A DNA stretch of 64,000 nucleotides from Rutidosis leptorrhynchoides (GCF_046630445.1 NC_092333.1:338395001-338459000), one strand, 5' to 3'. Shown: positions 34,674-45,780, counted from the stretch's first letter. The notes: generated from the sequence alone by a model not told the origin. Program-made: numbers and translations.

Positions 34674-34944
34674 GTGCTGATTGATCCAGCTTACTTACTT
34701 ACTGCTTACGGCTTATGTGATGCTAATTGGACTTTGGATCAAGAGATATCGCATTTACTATTCTTGCATTTGAACATTTACTTTATTGTAATTTCAATTC
34801 TTGTATCGACATTTCATTTTCCGCTGTGTACTCTCAATAAAGTTTGATATTATCATGTAGTATTGTTCTCGTATATTATAATATGTTGGTTTATTTGATA
34901 TTAAGTCACATTTCTCCCAGGCCCTAACTGGGGGTGTGATAGAT

Positions 34945-34956
34945 TGGTATCAGAGC
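34945..34956 (+). promoter_or_regulatory. Element C primer-binding site (initiator-Met type)
   Basis: TGGTATCAGAGC, complementary to the 3' end of plant initiator tRNA-Met, three bases after the LTR end. This is the standard chromovirus primer site. Confidence 0.92.
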
Positions 34957-35143
34957 ATAACCAGGCTGTTATAGAGAACCAGGATTGCATTTTTATGTGT
35001 GCCTTACTTGCTAGCTAGGGTGCCTTAGCAATCTAGGGAACTATAACCTTTCCTGCCTTAGACTTAAAGCACTTAGGATTTCCTCATAATCTTAAAACAC
35101 TGCTTTAACATTCATCTAATCGAAAACTCTTTCCTAATGTAGG

Positions 35144-36161
35144 ATGTCTAATTTTCATCAAGCGAGCAAAACTTTTCAAGCCAACCGAAGAAGATACTGA
35201 AAGGTCTTTCACTGAAAGACCAGTCCAAAGTCTACCTTATGGCTTTGGTGGTCCTTCTTCACCAAACTATAGTCCGGATACTTCACCTAAGTCTCATGAT
35301 TATCATCCGACCTCGAGAACTGAAGACAAAGGAAAACGCCCCGCTAATTCTACTGATTCTGACTCTTAACACTCACCGGTATATAAACCAATGAGTACTC
35401 CTAAATGGGATGCTCTTCAAGACCTCCCCAACTACGACAGTGATTTCTCAGGATATGAGCCTGAAGAAGAGCCTATGGAGGAATCATCTGAAAACTCAAC
35501 TCTAAAGATAAAGAAACCTGAACCCGCTACTACTGGCAAATCTGGTACATCATTTTGTGACAACATGGAGCACGTGCTGGTAAAGTGTGATATCATCAAC
35601 CTTCAGCGAAGTTGTGAAAAGAATAAAGAGTATAGTAGACGCCATGTTGCTCGTATAGAAGTGCATCTAAACGACCTAGAGAAAGAAAACAAAATCTTGA
35701 AGGAAACCATCAAAGAGTCCTTCGACTCTCAAACCGAAAGACTAGAGAAACTTGTGAAGAGTAACATGGACAAAGTGATGGAGAAAGTTGAGGTCCGAAT
35801 GGACGAGAAAGACCAAGAAGTTAAGAAACTGGTAGAAGAGAATGCTAAGTTAAGAAAGGAGTTGACAACACTGAGGTATGAGGAAGAACGTAACACCCGC
35901 TGGGGAAAGCAGTCACTTGCTTATCTCAAGGAAGATGTTGATTTTCGGATGACTATGGAAAGAAATATGGTTGATAAGCAGCTTGCTCTAAAGGGTTATG
36001 ACAACAACGCAGTCAACAGCCGTGTTGCTAACCTCTATGATAACCTCGAGTATCTCTGCGAGAAGCAAAAGGCAAAGAACGAGAAAGTTGAGGAGTTTAT
36101 GAAGAAGGTTGAGGACGAGAAGAAGAAATATGAAGACTACTTCAATCTTAATATTTCCTAG
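35144..36161 (+). pseudogene. Element C pre-gag frame, coiled-coil protein, broken near its start
   Basis: An ATG at 35144 follows an AG/G junction. One frameshift near 35175 and a stop at 35367-35369 precede an open stretch from 35391 (MSTPKWDALQDLPNYDSDFS) to 36161. The start is Ser/Asp/Glu-rich; residues about 70-250 of the open part are predicted by eye to be coiled coil (heptad-like LEKENKILKET, VEENAKLRKELTTLRYEEE). It is separate from gag by 220 non-coding bases. No family is known to me. D (44845) and E (53640) carry frames in the same place with an acidic/Ser-rich start and a coiled-coil end, which suggests a shared accessory function. Confidence 0.65.
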
Positions 36162-36381
36162 TTATTTTTCCTATTTTCCATCTATGTAAAGGCTATGCCT
36201 TAAAATATTTCTATTTCTGCATCGTGTAATAAAGGCTTATTTAATGCCTCGTTCTAATAATATAAAGTGTTTCATTTATATCATGTTGATATCAATGCTT
36301 TATTTTATTCATACTTGTAATTGCTTAAAATATTAACTTGTCAACTAATCAAACTTATGTTAACTTCTATATAGTGACATC

Positions 36382-37485
36382 ATGGTTCGTCCAGCTGCAC
36401 CTACCGTTAACAACATTGTGATGACCACTGAGCAATTCCAACAGTTACTTGCTGCCGCCCAAGGCAACATCCAACCCAATCATGCTAATAATCAACCGAA
36501 ACCTTGTTCTTACAAGGACTTTACGAACTGCCACCCTCCCGCTTTCAAGGGAAATGAAGAAGCTGTTGAACTAGTTCGATGGTTCGAGAAGCTAGAATCC
36601 ATCTTCCGTGTTTGCAACAGCGGGGATGACGATCGAGTCAAATATGCCACTAGCTCATTAGCTGGCAATGCCTTGACTTGGTGGACTGCTCATGCTAAGT
36701 CCGTGGGAATTTACAATGCTAATGCAATCCCATGGGGTGAACTCAAAAGCATGATGGTTAATAAATTCTGTCCTAGGAGTCAAGTTCAAAAACTTGAAGC
36801 AGAGTTCTGGGAACTCAAGGTGAAGGGTACTGACATTGAAAGCTATACCAATCATTTTCTTGAGTTTTCTACTCTGTGTTCCAAGATGTTCCCTACCGAA
36901 GCTAGAAGGATTGAAAGGTATGTTGAAGGTCTCCCCAAGGATGTTCAGGGGAATGTTATTGCTGCCGAGAAGGTTAGTCTTCATGCTATGATTCTCATGG
37001 CACAAAATCTGTTGTTGTACAAGAGAAGAAGAGCGTCGGCTAGTAAGCAGGTTGATACAAAGGGTAGTGATGATAAGAGGAAGTTTGAGCCGTCTCAAGG
37101 TTCAACTCAGAATGTTAGTAAGAAGCCTGCGAATAGTACAAGGACGAATTATAAGGGTACCTATCCTTTCTGTATTCGTTGTGAAATGCACCACCCGGGG
37201 TGGTGTACTACTACTTGTTCATTGTGTAAGAAAGTGGGACACGTGGCTAAGACTTGTAAGACGCCTCCGAAGGATAAAGCTATTGTTCTTGCTAAAGCTC
37301 CTCCTACTTGTTACACTTATGGAGATAAGGGACACATTAGTCCAAATTGCCCTAAGAAGAAAGATACTCCCGCTACTGGAGCTAACACGACTGCTGCCAA
37401 AGGTCGTGCATTTGTGATTACTGCTTCTGAAGCCCGAGAAGAGGATGAGGTCATCACGGGTACGTATCTTGTCAATAATTGTTAA
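36382..37485 (+). CDS. Element C gag, open to a premature stop, 367 aa
   Basis: Capsid-nucleocapsid protein of a chromovirus. ATG 36382 begins MVRPAAPTVNNIVMTTEQFQ. The gag domain spans residues about 55-200 (CHPPAFKGNEEAVELVRWFE, ATSSLAGNALTWWTA, NKFCPRSQVQKLEAEFWELK). Knuckle 1 near residue 280 is canonical (CSLCKKVGHVAKTC). Knuckle 2 (CYTYGDKGHISPNC) has Tyr in place of its second Cys. The stop TAA at 37483-37485 falls in the linker to the protease, and the same frame continues beyond it. Confidence 0.88.
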   Translation: MVRPAAPTVNNIVMTTEQFQQLLAAAQGNIQPNHANNQPKPCSYKDFTNCHPPAFKGNEEAVELVRWFEKLESIFRVCNSGDDDRVKYATSSLAGNALTWWTAHAKSVGIYNANAIPWGELKSMMVNKFCPRSQVQKLEAEFWELKVKGTDIESYTNHFLEFSTLCSKMFPTEARRIERYVEGLPKDVQGNVIAAEKVSLHAMILMAQNLLLYKRRRASASKQVDTKGSDDKRKFEPSQGSTQNVSKKPANSTRTNYKGTYPFCIRCEMHHPGWCTTTCSLCKKVGHVAKTCKTPPKDKAIVLAKAPPTCYTYGDKGHISPNCPKKKDTPATGANTTAAKGRAFVITASEAREEDEVITGTYLVNNC

Positions 37486-40400
37486 GCAACTATTTTATTT
37501 GATACGAGTGCCGATAAGAGTTACGTGTCTAGTGAATTTTGTACCTTATTCACCAAAAAGCCTCAACCCTTAGAAACTAAATGATTAGTAGAAGTAGCCA
37601 ATGGAAAGATCATGCAAGTCGATAAAATCTATAAAAACTGTAATCTAAAACTAGCCGACCAAGAATTTAAGATAGACCTTTTGCCGGTCGAGCTAGGAAG
37701 TTTTGATGTTGTAGTTGGAATGGATTGGTTACGTCCATTACATGCTGCAATCTTATGTTTTGATAAGACCGTTAATATTCCGTTGGGAAATGGAGAGACT
37801 CTAGTCATTCAAGGCGATAAGAGTGGTTCCAAGCTCAACATCATTTCTTACATCAAAACCCGCAAATGCCTTATGAAAGGTTATCCAGCTATTCTAGCCC
37901 ACGTTAAGATGATTGAATCCAAAGAGAAGAGTATTGAAGATGTACCAGTGGTTAAAGACTTTCCCGATGTGTTCCCCGAAGATCTTCCTGGTCTTCCACC
38001 TCCTCGACAAGTCGAATTTCAGATTGATTTGTCTCCGGGAGCTGATCCTGTTGCTAAAGCACCATACCATTTAGCACCTTCCGAAATGAAGGAACTTTCC
38101 AACTAACTCCAAGAACTATTGGATAAAGGTTTCATTCGTCCAAGCTCGTTCCCATGGAGAGCACCTATTCTATTTGTTAAGAAGAAAGATGGTACGTTGA
38201 GGATGTGCATTGATTACCGCGAACTCAACAAGCTTACTATCAAGAACTGTTATCTGTTGCTATGTATTGATGATCTATTTGACCAACTTCAAGGGTCAAG
38301 AGTTTATTCAAAGATTGATCTGAGGTCCGGATATCACCAACTTAGAGTCCAGGAATCCGATATACCTAAGACTGCTTTTCGTACTCATTATGGACACTAT
38401 GAATTTTGTCTTATGCCTTTTGGCTTAACTAATGCTCCTGCCACATTCATGGATCTTATGAATCGTGTCTGCAAACCATATCTCGACAAATTTGTCATTG
38501 TTTTCATTGATGACATCTTAATCTACTCCAAGAGTGAGAAAGAACATGAGCAGCATTTGCACATGATTCTTGAACTCTTACGAAAGGAACAATTTTATGC
38601 TAAATTTTCAAAGTACGAGTTTTGGCTCAAAACTGTACAATTCCTCGGACATGTTGTTGATAGTAACGGAATACATGTCGATCCAGCTAAGATTACCGCT
38701 ATTCAGAACTGGGAGATACCAAAGACTGTGAAGCATATTCGTCAATTTTTGGGACTTGCCGGTTATTATCGTAGATTCATAAAAGATTTTTCTCTCCTTG
38801 CTAAATCTCTTACGAAGTTAACCCATAAAGGGAAGAAGTTTGAGTGGTCCGAGGAACAGGAATCTGCTTTCAGATTCTGAAGGATAAACTGACCACAACC
38901 CCGATTCTCTCTTTACCTGAAGGTACTGACGACTTTTTTGTTTACTGTAATGCCTCAAAGCAAGGCTTTGGTTGTGTTTTAATGCAACGAGAAAAGGTTA
39001 TCGCCTATGCATCTAGACAGTTAAAGAAACATGAAGTGAACTATACCACACATGACCTTGAGTTAGGTGCCGTAGTATTTGCATTAAAGATATGGAGACA
39101 TTATCTATATGGTACCCAGTTTATGGTGTACACTGACCATAAAAGTCTTCGACACATCTTTGATCAGAAACAGCTAAATATGAGGCAAAGCAGATGGCTT
39201 GAGTTATTGAACGATTACGACTGTAAGATGGAATATCATCCTGGCAAGGAAAATGTAGTTGCCGATGCCCTTAGTCAAAAAGACGATGTTAAATGTGTTC
39301 GTGCTTTAAACCTGAAAATCAAATCGAATCTTATATCACGAATATGTGAAGCTCAACTGGAAGCTATTAAACCAACACTTATCGAGAGTGAAGGACCTAT
39401 CGGTTTCGAGAACCAACTTCAAGTGAAAGCCAATGGTACACGGTACTTTGGTAACAGAATTTGGGTTCCTCGCTTCGGTAATCTCTGCGAACTAGTCTTG
39501 GATAAAGCACATAAGACTAGGTATTCTATCCATCCCGGTTCCAGTAAGATGTATCATGATGTGAAGGAATTTTACTGGTGGCCTAACATGAAAGCTGACA
39601 TTGCTACTTATGTTAGTAAGTGTCTCACTTGTCTGAAAGTCAAGGCTGAACATCAAAAGCATTCTGGTCTGTTGACACAATCCGATATCCCGCAGTGGAA
39701 GTGGGAATGTATCACTATGGACTTCGTTACTAAGTTGCCTAAGACTTCAAACGGTAACGATACTATTTGGGTCATAGTTGATCGTCTTACTAAATCTGCA
39801 CATTTCTTACCAATCAAGGAAACTAACAAGATGGAGAAATTATCACAGCTTTATATTAAAGAAATTGTCTCGCGTCATGGAGTTCCTATCTCGATTATTT
39901 CTGATCGCGACGGTCGATTCGTTTCTAGATTCTGGAAAACTTTACAATCTACTCTTGGAACTCAATTCGACATGAGTACAGCCTATCATCCGCAAACTGA
40001 TGGTCAAAGTGAACGAACTATTCAAACCATGGAAGATATGCTACGTTCTTGTGCAATTGATTTCGGCAAAGGATGGGATAGACATCTACCTTTAGCTGAA
40101 TTCTCCCACAACAACACTTACCACGCTAGCATTAAAGCTGCACCTTTTGAAACTTTATACGGCCAGAAATGTAGATCCCCTTTGTGTTGGGATGAACTAG
40201 AGGACAGACATTTAACTTGTCCTGAAATTATTCATGAAACTACCGAAAAGATCGTCCAGATTAAGCAACGATTAGAAAATGCTCGTAGCTGACAAAAGAG
40301 CTATGCCGATAGAAAACGAAAGGATATAGAATTTCAAGTTGGAGATAAAGTCATGTTGAAAGTATCCCCTTGGAAAGGTGTTGTCCGTTCCGGTAAATGA

Positions 40401-40805
40401 AGTAAACTTAGTCCATGATATGTTGGACCTTTCACATTCACTCAAAGAGTCGGTCCCGTGGCGTACCGATTAGAACTACCAACTGAACTTAGCCAAGTAC
40501 ATGATGTGTTTCATATCTCGAATCTTAAAAGCTGTCTTGCTGATGACACACTTATTATTCCTTTGGATGATATCCGCATTGATGAGCAAATGCACTTCAT
40601 TGAAGAACCTATAGAAATCATGGAAGGAGAGGTCAAACAAACGCGTAAAAGCAACATACCTATCGTTAAAGTCCATTGGAATTCGCGTAAAGGCCCTGAA
40701 TATACCTGGGAACGCAAAGACCACATGATATGGAAATATCCCATCTCTTCCCAACTGCTGATGCAAACGAGGAATCTACTTAAAACTTCGGGACGAAGTT
40801 TCTAA
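37486..40805 (+). pseudogene. Element C protease-RT-RNase H-integrase-chromodomain, broken
   Basis: Continues in the gag frame. The protease site reads DTSA (37501-37512), Gly of DTG being lost. RT lies at 38119-38870 with [27 protein letters not shown] and FIDDIL (catalytic Asp codons 38509-38514). RNase H lies at about 38900-39290 (YTDHKSL). The integrase has an HHCC zinc part near 39520-39650, catalytic core at 39700-40150 and the [16 protein letters not shown] region. A chromodomain (EIMEGEVKQTRKSNIPIVKV through YTWERKDHM, 40600-40730), which binds modified histones in such elements, precedes the end. Breaks: stops at 37483, 37581, 38104, 40290 and two near 40400-40420, and a one-base frameshift near 38868. 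The TGA stops fall where CGA is expected. Confidence 0.9.
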
Positions 40806-40819
40806 TAATGGGGAGGTAC
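40783..40819 (+). promoter_or_regulatory. Element C 3' hairpin and polypurine tract
   Basis: AAACTTCG, loop GGA, CGAAGTTT (40783-40801) overlaps the end of pol. It is followed by the purine-rich AATAATGGGGAGGTAC that primes plus-strand DNA, directly before the 3' LTR. Confidence 0.6.
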
Positions 40820-41328
40820 TATAACGACCCTCATTTTTCCATTCTATACTTTTCCTTATTAAATGCCCAAAATAATATAATTAAACTTTAATCGATAATT
40901 GTTAAGCGTTAAGAATTATAAAATATAATAATTAACTTTGTGTAATAATGGACAAGTTAATAAAAGATAAAAATAATGAGTTAATAAACTTTCGTGAACA
41001 AAATAAATAACCTTAAACTTTGTACACTTAAATAATTAAACTTGGATAATTAAGGAACCATTTAAGCTAAATTAAAGTACAAGGACTAAAGTGAAAAAGT
41101 TCCACCCTAAACCCTTAAACCCTAGCCGATTTTAGGAAGGGTAAAATTACCCTTTTGCCCCTCTAAATTTTGGCCCTAAGCAACACCCTTAACCCCCTCT
41201 TCAAGCTAATTTGTTCCCTAAGTAAACCTAACCCTAACCCTAATTCTAGAATTTTCCTATCCTCCCTATAAATAGAGGCATAAGCTAAACCTTTTCTTTA
41301 TACCAAATCTCATTCACAAATCTCTCTC

Positions 41329-41365
<37 letters not shown>

Positions 41366-41853
41366 AATCGATCCCAAAACTGAAAATCCCATCACCACCA
41401 TCGAAAATCTTCAAGGGTTTTTCAAGTGATCTTCAAGTCGTTCTTCACGTTCTTCAAGAATCTTCAAGGTGTTCTTCAAATCTTCAAGGCTTTGATCTTC
41501 AATCTTCAAAGTGTTTCTTCTTTTCTTTGTTTATCATCTTCGAATCTTCAAAGGTAAAAAATAAACCCTAAACTTATTTACATAATCTTTGATCTTGTTT
41601 TAAATTCATGTTTATGATATAATCTTGTTAATTCAAACAAATACATATACATATACATGAACACGCATAGATATATACATATACATGAAGAAAAAATAAT
41701 AATATTAATATGTATGTGTGTGTGTGTGTGTGTCGACCGAAAAAAAGGGAAAGGAGTGTTTGATATTTAAAACCTAGGTGATTAGATAAAAGATTTGTTT
41801 ATGTTAATTAAGGAAACAAAATAAATACATATATACATATACATAAATCGACA
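40820..41853 (+). repeat. Element C 3' LTR, first part
   Basis: Matches 32406-33465 of the 5' LTR. Interrupted after CGACA (41849-41853) by element D; it resumes at 51367. Confidence 0.92.
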
Positions 41854-43586
41854 TGTAACAACCCGACTTTTTCCGTTTACTATCGTTACTTGTCCGTTAA
41901 GTGTTTAATGGTGATTACTTAAACTTTGTGTATTTAATTGACTTGAAAAAACTAGAAAACGTTACAGTTAACTTTATCGTCTAGAGGACTTTTCAGTTTA
42001 CGGAACTCAAAAAAATGACACAATAATTATTTTCGATAATTATTGACTTTGAGAAAATTATTTTTAATTTATTATTTATTTAATGAATTAAATTTGGTGA
42101 TTGCGTTTCAACGACTAGTTAACGTTCCGGAGACCCGGTACGGTTAACGGCACTTGAAACGAACCACGCGCGTACAAGTAAATTAGCAAAACGAGCCCAG
42201 GATACCCATTAGAGGGCCCTACGGCCGAACCCACCACCATGCACCTTAATGGACTTAATTTGGCTATTGGATCATTAGTGGTTGGTGTTTAGGCCTAATT
42301 ACTAACTACAAAAGGAAAATAAATCACAAGAACCCTCATTGTTTCCCCTACAAGTCGACACCCCCTTTCCCCTCTCCCTCTCTTTAGCCATCGGCCATCA
42401 CCACCACCTTACCACCATCAAAAGTTGTTTTTGGAAGAAACCTTGTGCACGAAAGACATTCCTTGTGTCATTCTCTACGCGTTAGTGTGTTCAATTTAAT
42501 CGCTTGAGGTATAATTAGTAACCCTAACTTTAATAATTCAGTTTTTTGTTCAATTACATGGTGTATTAGAGTCTAGTGCTCAATTAATGATGTCTAGTGT
42601 TGTTAATTGTTGATTGATTGCGAAATTAACGTTGTATGACTGAAAAAAGAATTTGTTTATTGATGATATGATTAAATTGATATGAGATCTGACTTTTTAA
42701 TATGTTTAATTAGAAATATATCGAAAAGTTATTAATTTTAGACTCTGATTTTGCGTGATTTCGTTATCGTATGCTCAAGATATGCGTAATCGAAGATTAC
42801 GTTAGGGTTTGCATGAAATCCGAATTTTCTGAGTTGCATGCTATGTGTTTTAGCTTATGAAAGTTGTGCTAATGTATTCCTTGTGAAAATTTATGCAATT
42901 TAGACTAAAGATTTGCATTAGAAGGTTATGTAATGCTTCCGATATGATTAAACGAAGTTTTAGTTCATAAAGAATGCTGAATCTGTTTTTTAAGTTTATA
43001 TAAAAATTTCTACCATGAACTAGGAATTGTTTTAGACTTTGATCTTCTGGAATATGTTACTTTAGATGTTCCTTGATATGTTTCATTTGTATGAGAACTT
43101 TCAAGAACGTGATTTTCCATGAGTTATATGCTAATCTTTGTGATTTGTCCGGTTGATATTCAAAAACTGATGAGTCTGTAATGTTTTGCAAATCTGTACA
43201 AATAGGCTAAAGCAATGCTTCTGATTATTTTATCACTTAAATTTTGAGATGTCTTGAGATGACACCAATTGGCCGTTCATTAAAATATATTTTCTATACT
43301 TTATGAAAAATGTTTAAAAACTGACGCGCGAGAGAATTTTCTGTAATGAACCTGAACTTGAGCCTTTCTGATATCGGACTTTTATTTATCGTATGAGGCC
43401 CTGGCTGGACTTTTTGGAATCGTTTTTAAGTCTAGTTAGCTCTGGAGTTGATCATAATTTTTTGAATTATGTGCTATGTGCTATGAGTGTATTTCTTTAT
43501 GACGTGTGATTTTCGAAGGTTTACTTTAAGATGTGGAAAATGCGATTTGCTAAACTACGAGCGTTAACATGTTATATGACTTAAGT

Positions 43587-43708
43587 TTGACTTCTTGACT
43601 ATGTTTGCATGATTTACTGAGATGTTTGACTTTAGTTGACTACTTTGACCGAGTTGACTTTTGGTTTGACTTTGGTTGACTTTGGTTGACTTGCTTGGAT
43701 TAGTTGAC
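43587..43708 (+). promoter_or_regulatory. Cluster of TTGAC (W-box core) motifs in D LTR
   Basis: Ten TTGAC words in about 120 bases, with two more near 43762-43780, several as tandem TTTGACTTTGGTTGAC. TTGAC is the core of the plant W-box bound by WRKY factors. It lies downstream of the TATA box, so function is uncertain. The 3' LTR has a shorter version. Confidence 0.45.
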
Positions 43709-43813
43709 TTTTACGTGTTTGTTGAGTCAGTCTGAGCACTAGGACTTTACGTACACTATAGTTTGACTAAGTTTGACCTATTAGTGTATACTTAAGATGA
43801 TTTACTTATTTAG

Positions 43814-44331
43814 GTTGTGTTGTTCAGTCGAGAGCGTTCGACTACAGTACAGTTCGCTAAGATCTATACGAGTGCTTTTGCTAAGGTGAGTCTACAGTCC
43901 CTACTACGTTTTTACAGGGATGAGATGCATGCTTTTTTACAAATATTTTACGTGTTTGGCACGAGTAACTTACTAAGAATATACATATGAGTTCAGATCA
44001 AAAATCCCTTAGCTTGATTATATTAGTTACTTTGTAAGCTCGACTTATAGGGACGGTACCGTTAGGTTTGATAAACCTCACCGCAACGTTAAACAGGTGC
44101 TTATGTAGTTGTTACACGTACACTTAATCGGTGTATCGCCAGTATAGGGTAAATAAAAGACGTGGGCTCGGCCTACGCAAAGGTTAAAGTTTTATAATAA
44201 AGTGCTCATGTTAATGTATACTTTTCCTATGATGTTTTCCAAGAAAATCTTGTGGCCTAACTTACAAATGATTTACTAAACCTGTAGTTTTACTCAACGT
44301 TTTCGTTGACATTTTGCATGTTTCATCTCAG
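43814..44331 (+). other. Leader splice-like module of D 5' LTR
   Basis: TTACTTATTTAG then GTTGTG opens a 72-nt segment (43814-43885), closed by GCTAAG then GTGAGT (perfect donor). The 446-nt remainder ends TTTCATCTCAG then GTACAT (AG 44330-44331). Hairpins: CCCT/AGGG (43899-43902, 43916-43919), AGGTTT/AAACCT (44064-44069, 44073-44078), CAACG/CGTTG (44295-44308). Confidence 0.5.
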
Positions 44332-44648
44332 GTACATAGAGCTAGTGCTTCCGCTTTATTTAAAGTTATGTGCTGTTTGCTGCTAGAACTGGACGGCGTC
44401 CAGCATGAATTCTATTTTTATTTCAAGAACAAATATTCGTATTTAAACAGTTTTCTCTAATGTTTTGGGTTCATATACTTTAGTCATTGATGTCAAATGT
44501 TTCCAGTTAAATTTTCTTTATTAAATGACTTTGTTTTAATGATTAATGTGAATACTTTTCAGAAACGTCTCATATAGAGGGCGTGACCGCTAAACTGTGG
44601 GACCAGGAGTTAATATTCCATTAGTGGATTCTGACGGGGTATTACATT

Positions 44649-44660
44649 TGGTATCAGAGC
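44649..44660 (+). promoter_or_regulatory. Element D primer-binding site (initiator-Met type)
   Basis: TGGTATCAGAGC two bases after the LTR end, identical to the C and E sites. Confidence 0.92.
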
Positions 44661-44844
44661 AGATCGGTTACCTAGGACTAGGCTGCATTAGTGAGTCGAA
44701 CGTTAGGACAACTAGTGCGTCTAGACTGTAACCGTAGACTCGTTAAGTTACATGAACCCTAATAGATGAAATTGCTATGAATACTTGGTATCTAATATGA
44801 TATGATTACTAAGTGACTAACTTTGTGTTTTCTTTAAGTGCTAG

Positions 44845-45366
44845 ATGACTTCTTCTAATCCTATCATTCTTACCGACTCCGACACAGAATCTGAGGAAAC
44901 CGTACAAGCACAAGGGAACACGATACTCGAGTTTGTGGATGATACCGAATCGGAACCCGAGATGGAGACCATGCATGAGAATGAGCCTAAAGGAAAGGAA
45001 CCTGCAGAGGATTCCGGAGAAGAATCGGAACCCGAATCCGAATCTGAATCTGATGTACCCAATTCACCTCAAACACCTTTTGTTAAACCCGATTGTGTTA
45101 ACCCCTATGGAACGAGAGGCCACCGTAGGATACCGAAAGGACCTGCTCAGCGTAATAACCCATTTTATATGAGTTTTCGTTATGATAATCAGCCACTTGA
45201 AATGTGTCGCTGTTTTCATCCCTATGATGCTTCTACGTCTACTCCTAAGCCTAGTACCTCCACTGCTGCTACTAATGACAACAACCCAAATGATCTCACC
45301 GTGCGAGTTGAAAATTTGGAGAAAATGGTCGAGTACTTGATGAAGGAACTCCAGAAATGCAAATAA
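44845..45366 (+). CDS. Element D pre-gag frame, 173 aa, open
   Basis: ATG 44845 is followed by a very acidic and Ser-rich half (ILTDSDTESEETVQ, EDSGEESEPESESESD), a central part with PYGTRGHRRIPKGPAQRNNP and an MCRCFHPYD motif, and a C-terminal coiled-coil segment (LTVRVENLEKMVEYLMKEL). The frame is uninterrupted. It is not gag: the gag remnant comes 450 bases later. Unknown family; equivalent by position to the frames at 35144 and 53640. Confidence 0.6.
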   Translation: MTSSNPIILTDSDTESEETVQAQGNTILEFVDDTESEPEMETMHENEPKGKEPAEDSGEESEPESESESDVPNSPQTPFVKPDCVNPYGTRGHRRIPKGPAQRNNPFYMSFRYDNQPLEMCRCFHPYDASTSTPKPSTSTAATNDNNPNDLTVRVENLEKMVEYLMKELQKCK

Positions 45367-45780
45367 AGATCGCTCGACTAGATTGTTCCATGCAGTCAAA
45401 CATTATTTAATTATTACTGTTTATTATATGATATTCACACATACATTATTAGTTGTGGTTTTGCTTATGTGGTTTTACTTATGACATGAGGATTATGTTA
45501 CTTTTACTGGTTATGCATGAATTTTGGAACAAGAAGTTTATTTCGTTAAGTGTTGAGTTACTAATGGCAATTGGTGTTAGTAATAATGTTACTAGTGTAC
45601 ATTGTTCTTACTACTGCTACTACTAAACATTACGTATCACTGTTATATATCGTTAGTACTACTAGAATCACTACAATTTAATATTAGTTACTATGCATCA
45701 TTCCGTTGCTAGTATATTTGATTATAGCCTTGTTTATTATTGGAACTAGCATGTTATGCTACTCTATGTTGAAGTGCTCC
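45367..45780 (+). other. Non-coding spacer between pre-gag frame and gag remnant of D
   Basis: AT-rich spacer with many TACTA-type words. I see no frame or repeat of note. Element C has a 220-base spacer in the same place. Confidence 0.5.

Larger units (their letters stand above)
32406..34941 (+). repeat. Element C 5' LTR, 2536 bp
   Basis: Pairs with 40820-41853 plus 51367-52841. The TATA box TATAAATAG is at 32867-32875, then a CT repeat (32934-32971), a donor-like AAAG/GTATAA at 33163-33164, a dense set of AAACCCTA words (33566-33698), a TA repeat (33484-33525), the leader splice-like module and a U5-like end. Confidence 0.92.
41854..44646 (+). repeat. Element D 5' LTR, 2793 bp
   Basis: Pairs with 48522-51361. 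About 70 bases present in the 3' copy near 48612-48685 are missing here at about 41945. The TATA box is altered (TACAAAAGG at 42307-42315; TATAAAAGG at 49042-49050 in the 3' LTR). A donor-like GAG/GTATAATTAG is at 42508-42509. A cluster of TTGAC words is at 43587-43708. Confidence 0.92.
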
